Program-made: the position numbers and the translations under genes | Notes under the pieces: model-generated | Told to the model about the DNA's origin: nothing | The model's input: the letters and a program-made list of their open reading frames with translations, nothing else | Databases searched by the model: none | Assembly: GCA_945288535.1 (NCBI GenBank) | Contig: CALYQQ010000014.1 | Span: forward strand, 1 to 64,000 | Reading direction: 5' to 3' | DNA length: 64,000 bases | DNA from: an uncultured Enterobacterales bacterium | GTDB lineage: Bacteria > Pseudomonadota > Gammaproteobacteria > Enterobacterales > CALYQQ01 | Part shown: in pieces, positions 52,680 through 62,363 of the stretch | Layout of the letters: each line of letters opens with the position of its first letter | How positions within the stretch are numbered: position 1 is the stretch's first letter

Positions 52680-54065
52680 TTATGAAATATTACGTTGTTC
52701 TCTTTTTCTAAAAATCATTAATTGATGAAATAATAAATACGCGGCAAGTAATGTGGCAATGATATCTGCAATAGGAAATGAGTACCAAATACCATTTAAA
52801 CCGTAAAATATCGGTAAAACTAACATCGTTGGAATTAATAACAGCAATTGCCTTAATAAACTCAACAAGATAGATTTACTGGCCATACCAATGCTTTGAA
52901 AAAAACTAGATGCTACAATCTGAAATCCAACAGCAATATAAGCAAGAGTGATGTTTCTTAATGCAGTGGCGGATAAGGCAATTAAGGCCACATCTGAGCT
53001 AAAAGCTTTCACCAAAAGATGTGGAATATAGTGGCCAAGTAAAAAGCCTGTAGTGGTAATTAGCGTTGCAATTTTAATTACATAAAATAATGTTTCTTTA
53101 ACCCGTCTATAATCACGCATACCATAATTATACCCTACAATAGGTTGCATACCCTGCGTTAAACCAATCACAAGCATTACTATAAGTAGCACTAAGCGAT
53201 TCGCATTAGAAAATGCTGCGATAGCTTCATCAGAACTGATCCCTGCTGATGGAGCATAATGGCGTAACTGTGTATTAATAATAACAACAACAATTGACGC
53301 AGCTACTTGCATAAAAAAAGGCGATAAACCAATAGACACAATTGATTTTATAATATCAAAACGCAATCGTATGTTTTTACCTTTCAATCTGATATAGCTA
53401 TTTTTGTTAGTAAAATGATAAATAGTAAAACAAAAGCTCATCGCCATAGATAATGTAGTCGCAAGTGCGGCTCCTTGCATCCCCATACCAAAATACAAAA
53501 TAAAGATAGGCGCCAAAAAGATATTCGCAATAACGCTTATCAATATAACGATCATCGCTTTAGCTGGATAACCACAACTGCGCATCATATTGCTAAAGTT
53601 GAAGCTTAATGTAAGAAATAAGCTCCCCGGTAAGAAGATTTGCAAGAAATCCCGGGCATAAGGGTAAGTAACGTCACTTGCTCCTACAAAAAACAAAATT
53701 GGTTTAAGAAAAAAGAGCATAGAACCTAAGGCGGTTCCGCTCAATATCAACGTTAAAATAAATGATGTACCAACTATGAATTCGGCTTGTTGATAGTTTT
53801 TTTTCCCTAAATTAATTGAAATTTGGCTAGCAGAACCAACGCCAACTAGCATACCAATTGCGGCAGCCAAATTCATTACTGGTAGAATAATACCCAATGC
53901 GCCCAGCGCATCTTTGCCAACCCAGTGGCCTATAAAAACACCATCAATGATATTGTAAAGTGTGTTAACCACTGTACCAATAATGGCAGGTAAAGCATAT
54001 TGCCAAAAAAGCTTACTGATCTTTTTCTGGGATAGATCATCAAAAACAGTTGTAGATTGTAGCAT
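52680..54065 (-). CDS. MATE family multidrug efflux transporter (MepA/DinF-like)
   Basis: A 461-residue inner-membrane protein with 12 predicted membrane spans in two similar halves, as in MATE cation/drug antiporters. Typical segments are ALPAIIGTVVNTLYNIIDGV in the first helix, GVGSASQISINLGKKN, and GLTQGMQPIVGYNYGMRDYR in the second half, diagnostic of the MepA-like group. It stands alone. The substrate cannot be read from sequence. Confidence 0.9.
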   Translation of the reverse strand: MLQSTTVFDDLSQKKISKLFWQYALPAIIGTVVNTLYNIIDGVFIGHWVGKDALGALGIILPVMNLAAAIGMLVGVGSASQISINLGKKNYQQAEFIVGTSFILTLILSGTALGSMLFFLKPILFFVGASDVTYPYARDFLQIFLPGSLFLTLSFNFSNMMRSCGYPAKAMIVILISVIANIFLAPIFILYFGMGMQGAALATTLSMAMSFCFTIYHFTNKNSYIRLKGKNIRLRFDIIKSIVSIGLSPFFMQVAASIVVVIINTQLRHYAPSAGISSDEAIAAFSNANRLVLLIVMLVIGLTQGMQPIVGYNYGMRDYRRVKETLFYVIKIATLITTTGFLLGHYIPHLLVKAFSSDVALIALSATALRNITLAYIAVGFQIVASSFFQSIGMASKSILLSLLRQLLLLIPTMLVLPIFYGLNGIWYSFPIADIIATLLAAYLLFHQLMIFRKREQRNIS

Positions 54066-55233
54066 CGGAAAAAATACAATAAATAATTAGGAGTGAATTT
54101 TAATAAAATTGTTCAGGTAGATGGTTACTCCACATCCATCCCTGACCATTATCCTTATTATAAGACAAATAATGATCAAATATAGATCTTAATTTGCTTA
54201 GCACACATTTCGTATAATTTGTTTCTCTAATCGATGTACTTATAAACATGAATATAAGCAAGTTATAACGCATAACATCGAGATAAACCTAAAAAATCTT
54301 TTTCCTAGGATATCGTACGCTTCTACTGATAAACAAAATTATATGAATTAAGCTTATCATTAAAATATTTTACCATAAACAAGAATGAGCATATTTTTTG
54401 ATAATATATTATAAGTTAACTCGTAACTCATCTTCCCTATAGCTGATATTTAAAGAATATATATCTGTTATAGATAATTATTACGTGTTTTTTATATAAC
54501 GATATAGATACTCAACATAAATATATTATTAAATAATTTATTATAAATAATAAATCTCTCATTGAAATAAATTGTATTTTATATTCACTAGCTTATTAAT
54601 TATTTTATTATATATTTTTTATAGCTTTTGTTTTTAATAAATGTTAACTAATAATATAATTTAACACTTACTTGTAATTAAAAGTAAACTTACCTTTGTC
54701 ATTATCAATTCATTGATTATTATTTATCTCATGTTAAACTATGATAAATCATATTAGATAACATAAAATAGACTAATAAAATCAAGTTATAATTTATTAG
54801 GTATAGTTTTATATTGTTTGATTTTATATACAACTTAATTTTTTTAACACTATAAGTGTGTAAAGATATTATCTTCAAATACAATAGATTAAGAATTAAG
54901 TTATTTAATGTTATTTCAATTATAAAAAATTTAATTAAATTATGATTACTAAGTGTGTATAAATTTTGTGATTTATAAAAATAAATTAAACTTATTTTCT
55001 ATAATAATATGATATTTTTATTATAAAATTAATATTTATAACAAGTCATTATTATTAATTAAATTATTTTATAACTATTTAATTTAATAATAGATAATTA
55101 ATTGTAATTATATATTATTTCCATTGTCCTTATATTTTATTAGTTGGATTAAATTATTGTGATAATAATTGTAACCGCTCATCTGTTTAATAACTATCTC
55201 ATTAACTGATTTTATTATCATTAGGGCATAATT
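54066..55233. other. 1.2-kb AT-rich gap upstream of the porin gene
   Basis: Extremely AT-rich DNA with no supported gene. It must hold the porin promoter and leader. No G/C-stem hairpin or protein remnant recognised. Confidence 0.5.
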
Positions 55234-56394
55234 ATGAACAAATATTTAATATTTACTTTAATGATAAGCTTTTTCCCCTATCCTGCTTTTTCATTAATAA
55301 TGTGGGATTCCACAGCCGGATCAATATCCTTATACGGTGATGTTGAATTCAATATTGATGCTGCAAGTAAAGATGCCAAAATATATACGCTTAATGAAAA
55401 GAAAAATGAACGTTGGGAAATAAATGGACGTATATTAATTGGGTTAGATGGATTACGTAAAAGTCAAGTTGGAAATTTTTCGGGTTTTTCTGTTCAACCT
55501 TTAGCATCACTTAATGGCGATATGAATGTAGATGATGCCATTTTCTTTTTCGGTAACGAAAACACATTATGGCAAGCAAAACTTGGCCGTTTTGAAGCTT
55601 ATGACATGTTTCCTCTTGGTGAAAATACGTTTGTTGAATATTCAGGTAATACCGGTGATTCCCAATATGATGATAGCTCTGGTTATATTTATATGTTAAA
55701 AGAAGGTCGTGGACGTAGTAGCAACGGTGGAAATTTTTTGTTTAATAAATCGATAGGTCCTTGGTATTTAGAATTGAACACAATAGCCGCCGATGGTTCG
55801 AAAATATTTGTTAATGATAAATATCATGATTATTTATTGAAAAAAAACAAAAATACAATATATACACGCCCAGTTATAGCCTTAAAACAAGATAAATTTG
55901 CTATTGCACTAGGTATGGAGACCAATTTAGTTAAAAACGCTTATGGTTATATTGATCCAGTCACAAATCAATTTCATAAGCAATCACGTCGAAATGGTTA
56001 TGGTATAACGATGTCATGGTTTGGTAATAAAAATAATCTTAATAAAATTGATGCTAATGTTAGTATTGCTTACCTTGATGCGACCGGTGAGAATGATTTT
56101 AGTGCTGGTGCTAATGCGTTGTGGCGAGAATTTACCTTAGGCTATATCTATGCTAATAACGATATTAGTGGTTATAATCCAGCCACCTCACCTATAAATA
56201 CAAATATCAAATATAAGATTAATACCATTTATACTTCTTATCGCATTCATAATATTATGAATATGGATAATTTTAATATTCATTTAGGCGCTTATTATTC
56301 AAAATTAAATCGAGATCATTCGTTATCTCATGCCGGTTTTAATAATAATAAAAATCGCTATGGTTTGCGTGTTCGCTTTAAATATTTTTTTTAA
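55234..56394 (+). CDS. Putative outer-membrane (carbohydrate-type) porin
   Basis: A 386-residue exported protein: signal peptide MNKYLIFTLMISFFPYPAFS, then alternating strands and a final phenylalanine (VRFKYFF), the BAM recognition signature of barrel proteins. The sequence LGRFEAYDMFPLGENTFVEY and the overall layout recall sugar porins of the RafY/ScrY-like groups, but I cannot assign it firmly. AGGG lies upstream of the ATG. No sugar transport or catabolic genes flank it, so the substrate is unknown. It may partly stand in for the missing OmpF. Confidence 0.7.
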   Translation: MNKYLIFTLMISFFPYPAFSLIMWDSTAGSISLYGDVEFNIDAASKDAKIYTLNEKKNERWEINGRILIGLDGLRKSQVGNFSGFSVQPLASLNGDMNVDDAIFFFGNENTLWQAKLGRFEAYDMFPLGENTFVEYSGNTGDSQYDDSSGYIYMLKEGRGRSSNGGNFLFNKSIGPWYLELNTIAADGSKIFVNDKYHDYLLKKNKNTIYTRPVIALKQDKFAIALGMETNLVKNAYGYIDPVTNQFHKQSRRNGYGITMSWFGNKNNLNKIDANVSIAYLDATGENDFSAGANALWREFTLGYIYANNDISGYNPATSPINTNIKYKINTIYTSYRIHNIMNMDNFNIHLGAYYSKLNRDHSLSHAGFNNNKNRYGLRVRFKYFF

Positions 56395-56728
56395 CTGATA
56401 TCATAGATAAATTAACTTTTCTTATTAAATTAACTATTTTTTTGTAAAAAATAATTATATATAGCTTACTTTTTTAAAGTATTATTAATGATGGCATTAT
56501 TATTGTTATATGAAGTAAATAAATAATTTATTATATGGGAATAATTAAATAAACAAAAATATATTAAATATTGTATCTGTTTTTTAGATGAGTCAAGAAT
56601 AAAAAAGTACACTAAAGCTAGTATTGATAGGATAAAAAAATTATATTTAAATGATCATAAATTAAGCTATCACTTCCTTTACATGATAAATTTAATGATA
56701 GCATATTTAATAAAATTTATGTTTAGCC
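56395..56728. other. Gap between porin and oxidoreductase genes
   Basis: A 334-bp AT-rich gap between convergent genes. No G/C-rich terminator is evident. Confidence 0.5.
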
Positions 56729-57364
56729 TTATTCAGCCACAACAGTAAAACGTTTGTTAATATGTTGGCCTTTTTCAGCTTCGTCGATCATAGCAATGGC
56801 GTAGTCAGCATAACTAATTTGACTAATGCCTTTGCTATTAACTAATACTTCATCACTACCTTGTTTATAATTCCCGGTTCGTTTACCATCCGCTACAAAA
56901 TCAGCCGCAGGGCTAAGATACGTCCATTTGACATCATTACATTTTTTCAAATAATTAAAGGCTTTACTCATATTTGATGCCAAGGGTTTAAAAGCATTGG
57001 GAAATTCTGGCGAGTCAATAAGTTGCATGGTGTGTTGTGGATCAATATAAAGGCTTCCAGCACCACCTACAACGAGCAAACGATTAGGTTTATTATTTAA
57101 TAAATCAGCCAAATGCTTTAAACTTGTTTGATGTAATGGTAAAGATTCTGGTGCCCAGGTACCAAAAGCATCAATAATCACGTCATAATCTTTTAGATCA
57201 TCATAAGTTAAATCAAATAAATCTTTGATTAGTATATGAGCATTTTTATCTAATTGTTGATTAGGCTTACGTATTATGGCCGTTACATTATGCCCTCTTG
57301 AAAGTGCTTCTTTTACTAAGAGTTGTCCAGCTTTACCACTAGCGCCAATTACTGCAATTTTCAT
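56729..57364 (-). CDS. NAD(P)-binding oxidoreductase (NmrA/YwnB-like atypical SDR)
   Basis: A 211-residue Rossmann protein with nucleotide-binding GASGKAGQLLV at 7-17, then VTAIIRKPNQ, DVIIDAFG, LLVVGGAGSLY and the C-terminal QISYADYAIAMIDEAEKGQH. This is the single-domain NAD(P)H-binding family often controlled by HxlR regulators. The catalytic Tyr-x-x-x-Lys of classical SDRs is not evident, so it may be a redox sensor or quinone-type reductase. GAGGAG lies 6 nt before the ATG. An hxlR gene is divergent about 700 bp away. Confidence 0.85.
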   Translation of the reverse strand: MKIAVIGASGKAGQLLVKEALSRGHNVTAIIRKPNQQLDKNAHILIKDLFDLTYDDLKDYDVIIDAFGTWAPESLPLHQTSLKHLADLLNNKPNRLLVVGGAGSLYIDPQHTMQLIDSPEFPNAFKPLASNMSKAFNYLKKCNDVKWTYLSPAADFVADGKRTGNYKQGSDEVLVNSKGISQISYADYAIAMIDEAEKGQHINKRFTVVAE

Positions 57365-57433
57365 TGATGACTCCTCATATTTCTTTGTTTTATGCTATTC
57401 AATTTAAATTTAGCTTAATATTATAAGTATATA

Positions 57434-57495
57434 TTGTAAAGTAGGTACCAAATGGTTATATAGGTTACTTATGGTAACTATTATTGAATTTAAAG
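57434..57495 (+). repeat. Copy A of a duplicated hxlR promoter/operator segment
   Basis: Aligned without gaps to 58019-58080, 48 of 62 positions agree, including TTGTAAAGTA and GTAACTATTATTGA. It has -35-like TTGTAA, -10-like TTATAT after 16 bp and the dyad GTTAC-N5-GTAAC at 57464-57478. It points rightward, away from the oxidoreductase gene. Confidence 0.75.
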
Positions 57496-58018
57496 AAATT
57501 ATTTTCATCATTATTAAAATGATTACATTAATATTGACTTTTTGGAAATAAGATGAATATTAATAAGGAGTAAATATTCATTACCTGTAATTTTATTAGA
57601 GGAAAAATATATTATTAAGGTAAAATAATATCGCATGTATTTCACAAAGAATAGCAACTTAATATGAATATATTATGACAAAAATGAATCTAAAAAAGAA
57701 AGAGTTAGCTTAATATGGAATAAGTTGTATACATAATATAAGTAAAGCATTTGATTCATTTACACTAATGACGTAAATATTATTATTTTTGTTTATATCG
57801 TTTAATTTAAGATAAATAACGGTTTTGATGAAACATTAGCATTTTTATCTATTTATTTAGCTAGACTTACGTATGATACTATTTACACTATGATGGCTTA
57901 ATATTGTTTTTTAAATATTAGCTTACTTTATTACTGACACTCATTTTCATTCGTGATCCCTTATATATTATTATTCTATACAGTTAAATTAAAATCATTG
58001 CAATAATACAATCTTCAA

Positions 58019-58080
58019 TTGTAAAGTAAGTTTAAAATAGTATTATGGTCTACTTAAAGTAACTATTATTGAGTTTTAAG
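58019..58080 (+). promoter_or_regulatory. hxlR promoter with overlapping operator (copy B)
   Basis: TTGTAA (58019-58024) and TATTAT (58041-58046), spaced 16 bp, form a sigma-70-like promoter. The dyad TACTTAAAGTA (58051-58061) lies about at the start point, where repressor binding would block transcription. HxlR-family operators in Bacillus (YodB, CatR) are TAC/GTA-type dyads, so autorepression is plausible. Confidence 0.65.
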
Positions 58081-58089
58081 GAGTTGCTC

Positions 58090-58440
58090 ATGCCACCATT
58101 AAATGAAAGCTTTTCTCTTTGTCCTGTAGAAACAACATTAACCTTGATGGGCGATAAATGGAAAGCACTCATTGTGCGCGATCTTCTTACAGGTACTAAG
58201 CGTTTTGGTGAATTAAAGAAATCATTAAATGGTATTTCGCAAAAAGTATTAACACAGCATCTACGCATTATGGAAGAAAATGGGTTAGTAAATAGAAAAG
58301 TCTATGCAGAAATTCCACCGAAAGTAGAGTATTCATTGACACAAGTTGGTCAAAGTTTAAAACATGTTCTGGATGCAATGTTCCAATGGGGAAAATCATA
58401 TCAGCAGCAATCTATTAAACATCACGACAAAGTTTGTTAA
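58090..58440 (+). CDS. HxlR-family (DUF24) winged-helix regulator
   Basis: A 116-residue winged-helix repressor-type protein. The family signature is complete: Cys11-Pro near the N-terminus (SLCPVE), MGDKWKALIVRDLL, FGELKKSLNGISQKVLTQHL as recognition region, and KVEYSLTQVGQSL for the wing. The conserved N-terminal Cys is the thiol switch in YodB-type sensors of quinones and diamide, so electrophile sensing is likely but unproven. The ATG at 58090 follows AAGGAG; a TTG seven codons upstream is rejected. Confidence 0.92.
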   Translation: MPPLNESFSLCPVETTLTLMGDKWKALIVRDLLTGTKRFGELKKSLNGISQKVLTQHLRIMEENGLVNRKVYAEIPPKVEYSLTQVGQSLKHVLDAMFQWGKSYQQQSIKHHDKVC

Positions 58441-58542
58441 TTATTAACCCAAAATAAATATTTCAGCTTAGTTAACATATAGTGAGTTCATTGTCGTTAA
58501 GCATAAAAAATAATAATAAAAAATTTTTTAAGACGTTAAAAT

Positions 58543-58575
58543 AAAAAGCGATATGTATTCACTATATCGCTTTTT
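58543..58575. terminator. Bidirectional terminator between hxlR and MATE gene
   Basis: A perfect 12-bp stem AAAAAGCGATAT/ATATCGCTTTTT with a 9-nt loop between convergent genes, with T-runs on both strands. Confidence 0.92.
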
Positions 58576-58579
58576 ATAA

Positions 58580-59920
58580 TCACTCAATATGTAGACGCTT
58601 TGTTTGCCAATGTTTAGAATGCCATCGCCAGGCATTTGTTAAACCGCGCAACCATTCATCACAGAAAAAGCCAATCCATATTCCCATTAGTCCCATCCCT
58701 TGCACAATACCTAAGTAATAACCTAATGGGATTGACACTCCCCACATAAACAAAATTGCTGTACAAAAAGGAAAAAATGCATCACCAGAAGCACGTAACG
58801 CATTTACCATAACAATATTAATTGTTCGACCAGGCTCAAGAAAAATGGACAATGAAAATAAAGGAAGCAGTAAATAAATAACTTCTTGATCTTCCGTAAG
58901 CATATTCATTATTTGCTTATCAAACAACCAACATAGTAATACAACAATGAGCGTAACAGCCATTCCAAGTTTTAAACTAGTAAATGTCCTTTTATACGCT
59001 TCATCAAAGCGTTTTGCACCAACTAAATAACCTACAAAAATTTCATTACCAATACTGGTGGCATTTCCAAATAACATGACTAAATGTGCAATTTGGAAAT
59101 AAAGTGTTTGCCCCGCAGCTTCTTTAACTCCCATTAAATTAATAAAAGCAAATGCTGTTGCATATTGTACGATCCACAATAAATTTTCGCCTGCCGAGGG
59201 TAAACCAATATGCAAAATATTTTTTAATAATTCCTTAGACCATTTAAATAATCCACTTACTTGTAAACGTATTCCCAATCCGATACGTAATAACCAAATA
59301 AGTAAAACGACGCCTAATAATCGACCAACTAGTGTAGCGTAGGCAACCCCTGCTAATCCTAATTCAGGCTTACCATGTAAAACATAAAAATTACCTATAA
59401 TTGTCACTGCATTAACAATCAAAGTAATGAACATTGCTGCTTTTGCCTTACCATATACTCGCATGCTCGCAGCAAGTACTAATGATATTGCTTCAGGAAT
59501 AAGACAAATACCCAGAATATGCAAATAATTAAACGCATCTGGCAATGATGCTTGTGGGGTATTCATTTTGATTAAGACTTGGTAACCAAATAAATAAAGG
59601 AATAGCGCAAAAGAAATACCTAATATCATATTCAATGCGATGGAAATATGAATAGCCATTCTTCCTTTTTCAGTGTTACGTGCACCTAAATATTGTGCAA
59701 TAACAACGCTGCATCCAATACTGATAAAACTAAAAATGGTAATACATAAATCAAAAATCAAATTACCAGTACCCATTGCAGCAACATAATTGCTTGATAT
59801 CTGGCTTACCATGTAAGTATTAATAAACAATGTAGAATAATGTAAAAGCAAATCAACAAAGATCGGCCAGCTCAACATAAAAAGCGAGCGATCAACAACA
59901 TCAGTTGAACTTTTTGACAT
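58580..59920 (-). CDS. MATE family efflux transporter (EmmdR/YeeO-like)
   Basis: A 446-residue inner-membrane protein with about 12 spans in two halves. LSWPIFVDLLLHYSTLFINT in the first helix, AAMGTGNLIFDLC and SIGCSVVIAQYLGARN in the first half, and GLPSAGENLLWIVQYATAFA in the second half resemble the EmmdR/YeeO subgroup of MATE exporters. It is distinct from the other MATE gene at 52.7-54.1 kb. Transport substrate is unknown. It converges on hxlR across a shared terminator. Confidence 0.88.
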   Translation of the reverse strand: MSKSSTDVVDRSLFMLSWPIFVDLLLHYSTLFINTYMVSQISSNYVAAMGTGNLIFDLCITIFSFISIGCSVVIAQYLGARNTEKGRMAIHISIALNMILGISFALFLYLFGYQVLIKMNTPQASLPDAFNYLHILGICLIPEAISLVLAASMRVYGKAKAAMFITLIVNAVTIIGNFYVLHGKPELGLAGVAYATLVGRLLGVVLLIWLLRIGLGIRLQVSGLFKWSKELLKNILHIGLPSAGENLLWIVQYATAFAFINLMGVKEAAGQTLYFQIAHLVMLFGNATSIGNEIFVGYLVGAKRFDEAYKRTFTSLKLGMAVTLIVVLLCWLFDKQIMNMLTEDQEVIYLLLPLFSLSIFLEPGRTINIVMVNALRASGDAFFPFCTAILFMWGVSIPLGYYLGIVQGMGLMGIWIGFFCDEWLRGLTNAWRWHSKHWQTKRLHIE

Positions 59921-60502
59921 AAAAATATATCGGCCTCTTAAGCAGAGAATTAATGCAAATAATTAAAAGTATTAGTTCGATAAGTAAAGAACTTAACATT
60001 ATACCATAAATTATATATCGATAAGCAATATACCTTATCTAATAAATTGTTACTTTTGCTTAATAAGCCTTAATTAAAAATGGCTATTATGGAACAAGCA
60101 GCTTATTGGTTAACAAAACAAAATGATAATATTGATATGACTGTATATATTACGTTAACATAACGTATTCATTAAACACTTCATCTTATGTCAATGTAAA
60201 TAACATACTGATTGCAGTTATTATTCTCATTTAAAAAATAATAGAGAAAAATAAACTTATTTTGGTTAGCTTAATTATTTTTATTAAATAAAAATTGTTA
60301 TACTATCTAATAAATTTGCATAAATCATATTATGATTTAAATAAAAATTCGAATCACAACATAATACAACGATAATTTATCAATAAATAAATAACATTTA
60401 TTTATGAAAGTCATACAAATAAATATAAATATAGCCTTTCATAAAACATGAAAATATTATTAGATATATTTTAGCTAAACTAACTTAGTCTAATATTTAA
60501 TA

Positions 60503-60528
60503 AAAAGAGCAGCATAAGCTGCTCTTTT
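60503..60528. terminator. Orphan hairpin, terminator-like
   Basis: A perfect 11-bp stem AAAAGAGCAGC/GCTGCTCTTTT with an ATAA loop. The arms end in four A and four T, so it could act weakly in either direction. No gene lies within 580 bp to the left or 1.1 kb to the right. Confidence 0.6.
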
Positions 60529-61517
60529 GGTTCTCACTTCATAGCAAATAAACTATAACATTGTAATATATAAAAGTCTATATAATTGTTGCGTATTTTA
60601 TCAACATATAAACTATTATTAATTATTTATTTATTTGATTATTAACTAATAGTAATCAAATAAATTATAGTTGATATAAGTTAATTCATTATAATAGTTC
60701 AAACTACTAATTTATTATTTTATATTCTATCTATATAAAATAGAATATTATTCTATATTAATAATAGGATTAATTATAAATTAGGTTATTATTATTAATT
60801 TTATTTAAAAATAAATAAGGTATTTATTTATTGATAATAGACAAATACTTTTCACTAATAAAGACAAAAATACTTATAATTTTTATATAAAACTTATTTT
60901 AATAAAAAGAATTCTATCATATAAAAAAAAGATATTTTTAAAAATTATTCCAAATATTAATCACGTTGAAGAAAGAAATTTCATCTCTTTACTACTAATA
61001 ATAAGCAATATAACAATATAAATTGTAAAATGAATTTAATTTTGATAAAGAATTCTGATAGTATGCAATTTTAACATTTTTAGATAAAATGATGGTAAAG
61101 TTTTGCATAATAAGTTAATTTATTTAGGCATTACTAATGGCGGGAAACTAAGGATAATTGAAAGTGAGTGCATTATTAACTACTCTGCACAAGCTTAAGT
61201 AAACAGTGCATTAGTTATTGTGGCTAATACATTGCAATACTGTAGTATGTTAGGGATGGTATATATATTATTCCGCCTTTTTATATATTAAGAGCATGAT
61301 GTTCTTATTTATATGACGGTCAATTGCCAAATCTTAAACATATTTTTATCTACTTAACTACTCCCGTATTTGATTTGATATAGATTTCATAGCTGGCCAC
61401 GTTTATCATGATAGTTGCTAGTGAGTATACATAATAATAAATATGAATCTATTGTATGTCATCATATGGCTAACAATAATAAATTATATAATCTAACAGC
61501 CCAGTAATGTGTAATCT

Positions 61518-61551
61518 CCCGCCAGTAGTTACTCTCCTTACTACTGGCGGG
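61518..61551. repeat. G/C-rich inverted repeat upstream of grxB
   Basis: Perfect 12-bp arms CCCGCCAGTAGT (61518-61529) and ACTACTGGCGGG (61540-61551) with a 10-nt loop. No T-run follows. It stands out in this AT-rich stretch, about 160 bp before the grxB start. Confidence 0.85.
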
Positions 61552-61709
61552 CATCTTATTTCTCTTAGATACGGCATTAATTAGATAAATCATATTAGAA
61601 CTACATGATTTATTTACAAGAGTCATACTTATTTACGAACAGAGACTAAAAGTAGTTCACAACTATTAACAAAACATACTATGCTTATAGCGATTAATGG
61701 AGTTCCACT

Positions 61710-62363
61710 ATGAAACTTTTTATATATGATCATTGCCCATTTTCGGTAAAAGCGCGTATGATTTTTGCGCTTAAACATATTCCGTTTGAACACGTCATAT
61801 TACTTTATGATGATGAAAAAACACCTATAAACATGATAGGCAAAAAAGGAGTGCCTATATTACAAAAAACCGACGGTACTTACTTACCAGAAAGTATGGA
61901 TATTGTTAATTATATCGATTCACTTTCCGGATCTTCCGTTTTAACTGGAAGAATAAATCCAGTAATAAAGGCAGTGTTATCAACTATTTTTCATTATATT
62001 AATCGTCTCTTACTACCGCGTTATGCTAACGCTGATTTAGCTGAACTTAAAACCACTTCAGCACGTGATGCTTTTACCCACAAAAAAGAAACCCTACTGG
62101 GTTGTCCATTTACACATCTTTTTCACGAGACGCCTGAATTATTACAAAAATTGACTAAAGATTTAGTACAACTTGATCCATTAATTTTATCAGTACAAGC
62201 ATGTAACGGTAAATTATCAGAAGATGACTTTCACTTATTTGCACTACTACGTAGTTTAACAATAATAAAACCTTTACAATTAACTAAAAACATAAAGAAT
62301 TATTTAAATAATATGTCAGAAAAAACCAATATACCTTTATTTGATTCATTAATATTATCCTAA
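61710..62363 (+). CDS. grxB: Glutaredoxin 2-like protein with CPFS active site
   Basis: The 217 residues match E. coli glutaredoxin 2 (215) along the full length: a GST-like N-terminal thioredoxin fold with KKGVPILQK and PESMDIVNYID, then a helical C-terminal domain with NRLLLPRYA and GKLSEDDFHLFALLRSLT. E. coli Grx2 has CPYC; here residues 9-12 are CPFS, with Ser12 encoded by TCG, so only one active-site cysteine remains. Monothiol deglutathionylation could persist, but dithiol disulfide reduction should not. The ATG follows AATGGAG. Confidence 0.93.
   Translation: MKLFIYDHCPFSVKARMIFALKHIPFEHVILLYDDEKTPINMIGKKGVPILQKTDGTYLPESMDIVNYIDSLSGSSVLTGRINPVIKAVLSTIFHYINRLLLPRYANADLAELKTTSARDAFTHKKETLLGCPFTHLFHETPELLQKLTKDLVQLDPLILSVQACNGKLSEDDFHLFALLRSLTIIKPLQLTKNIKNYLNNMSEKTNIPLFDSLILS

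Larger units (their letters stand above)
57365..58089. other. Oxidoreductase/hxlR divergent region
   Basis: About 725 bp without a gene, unusually long for a regulator-target pair. It contains two 62-bp related segments (57434-57495 and 58019-58080), each with a promoter-like layout and a TAC-N5-GTA dyad. Confidence 0.7.
59921..61709. other. 1.8-kb gene-free region with two orphan hairpins
   Basis: AT-rich DNA with no supported gene. It contains a hairpin at 60503-60528, a G/C-rich inverted repeat at 61518-61551, and a start-less open fragment at 61088-61198 that may be gene debris. The grxB promoter should lie at its right end. Confidence 0.55.
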
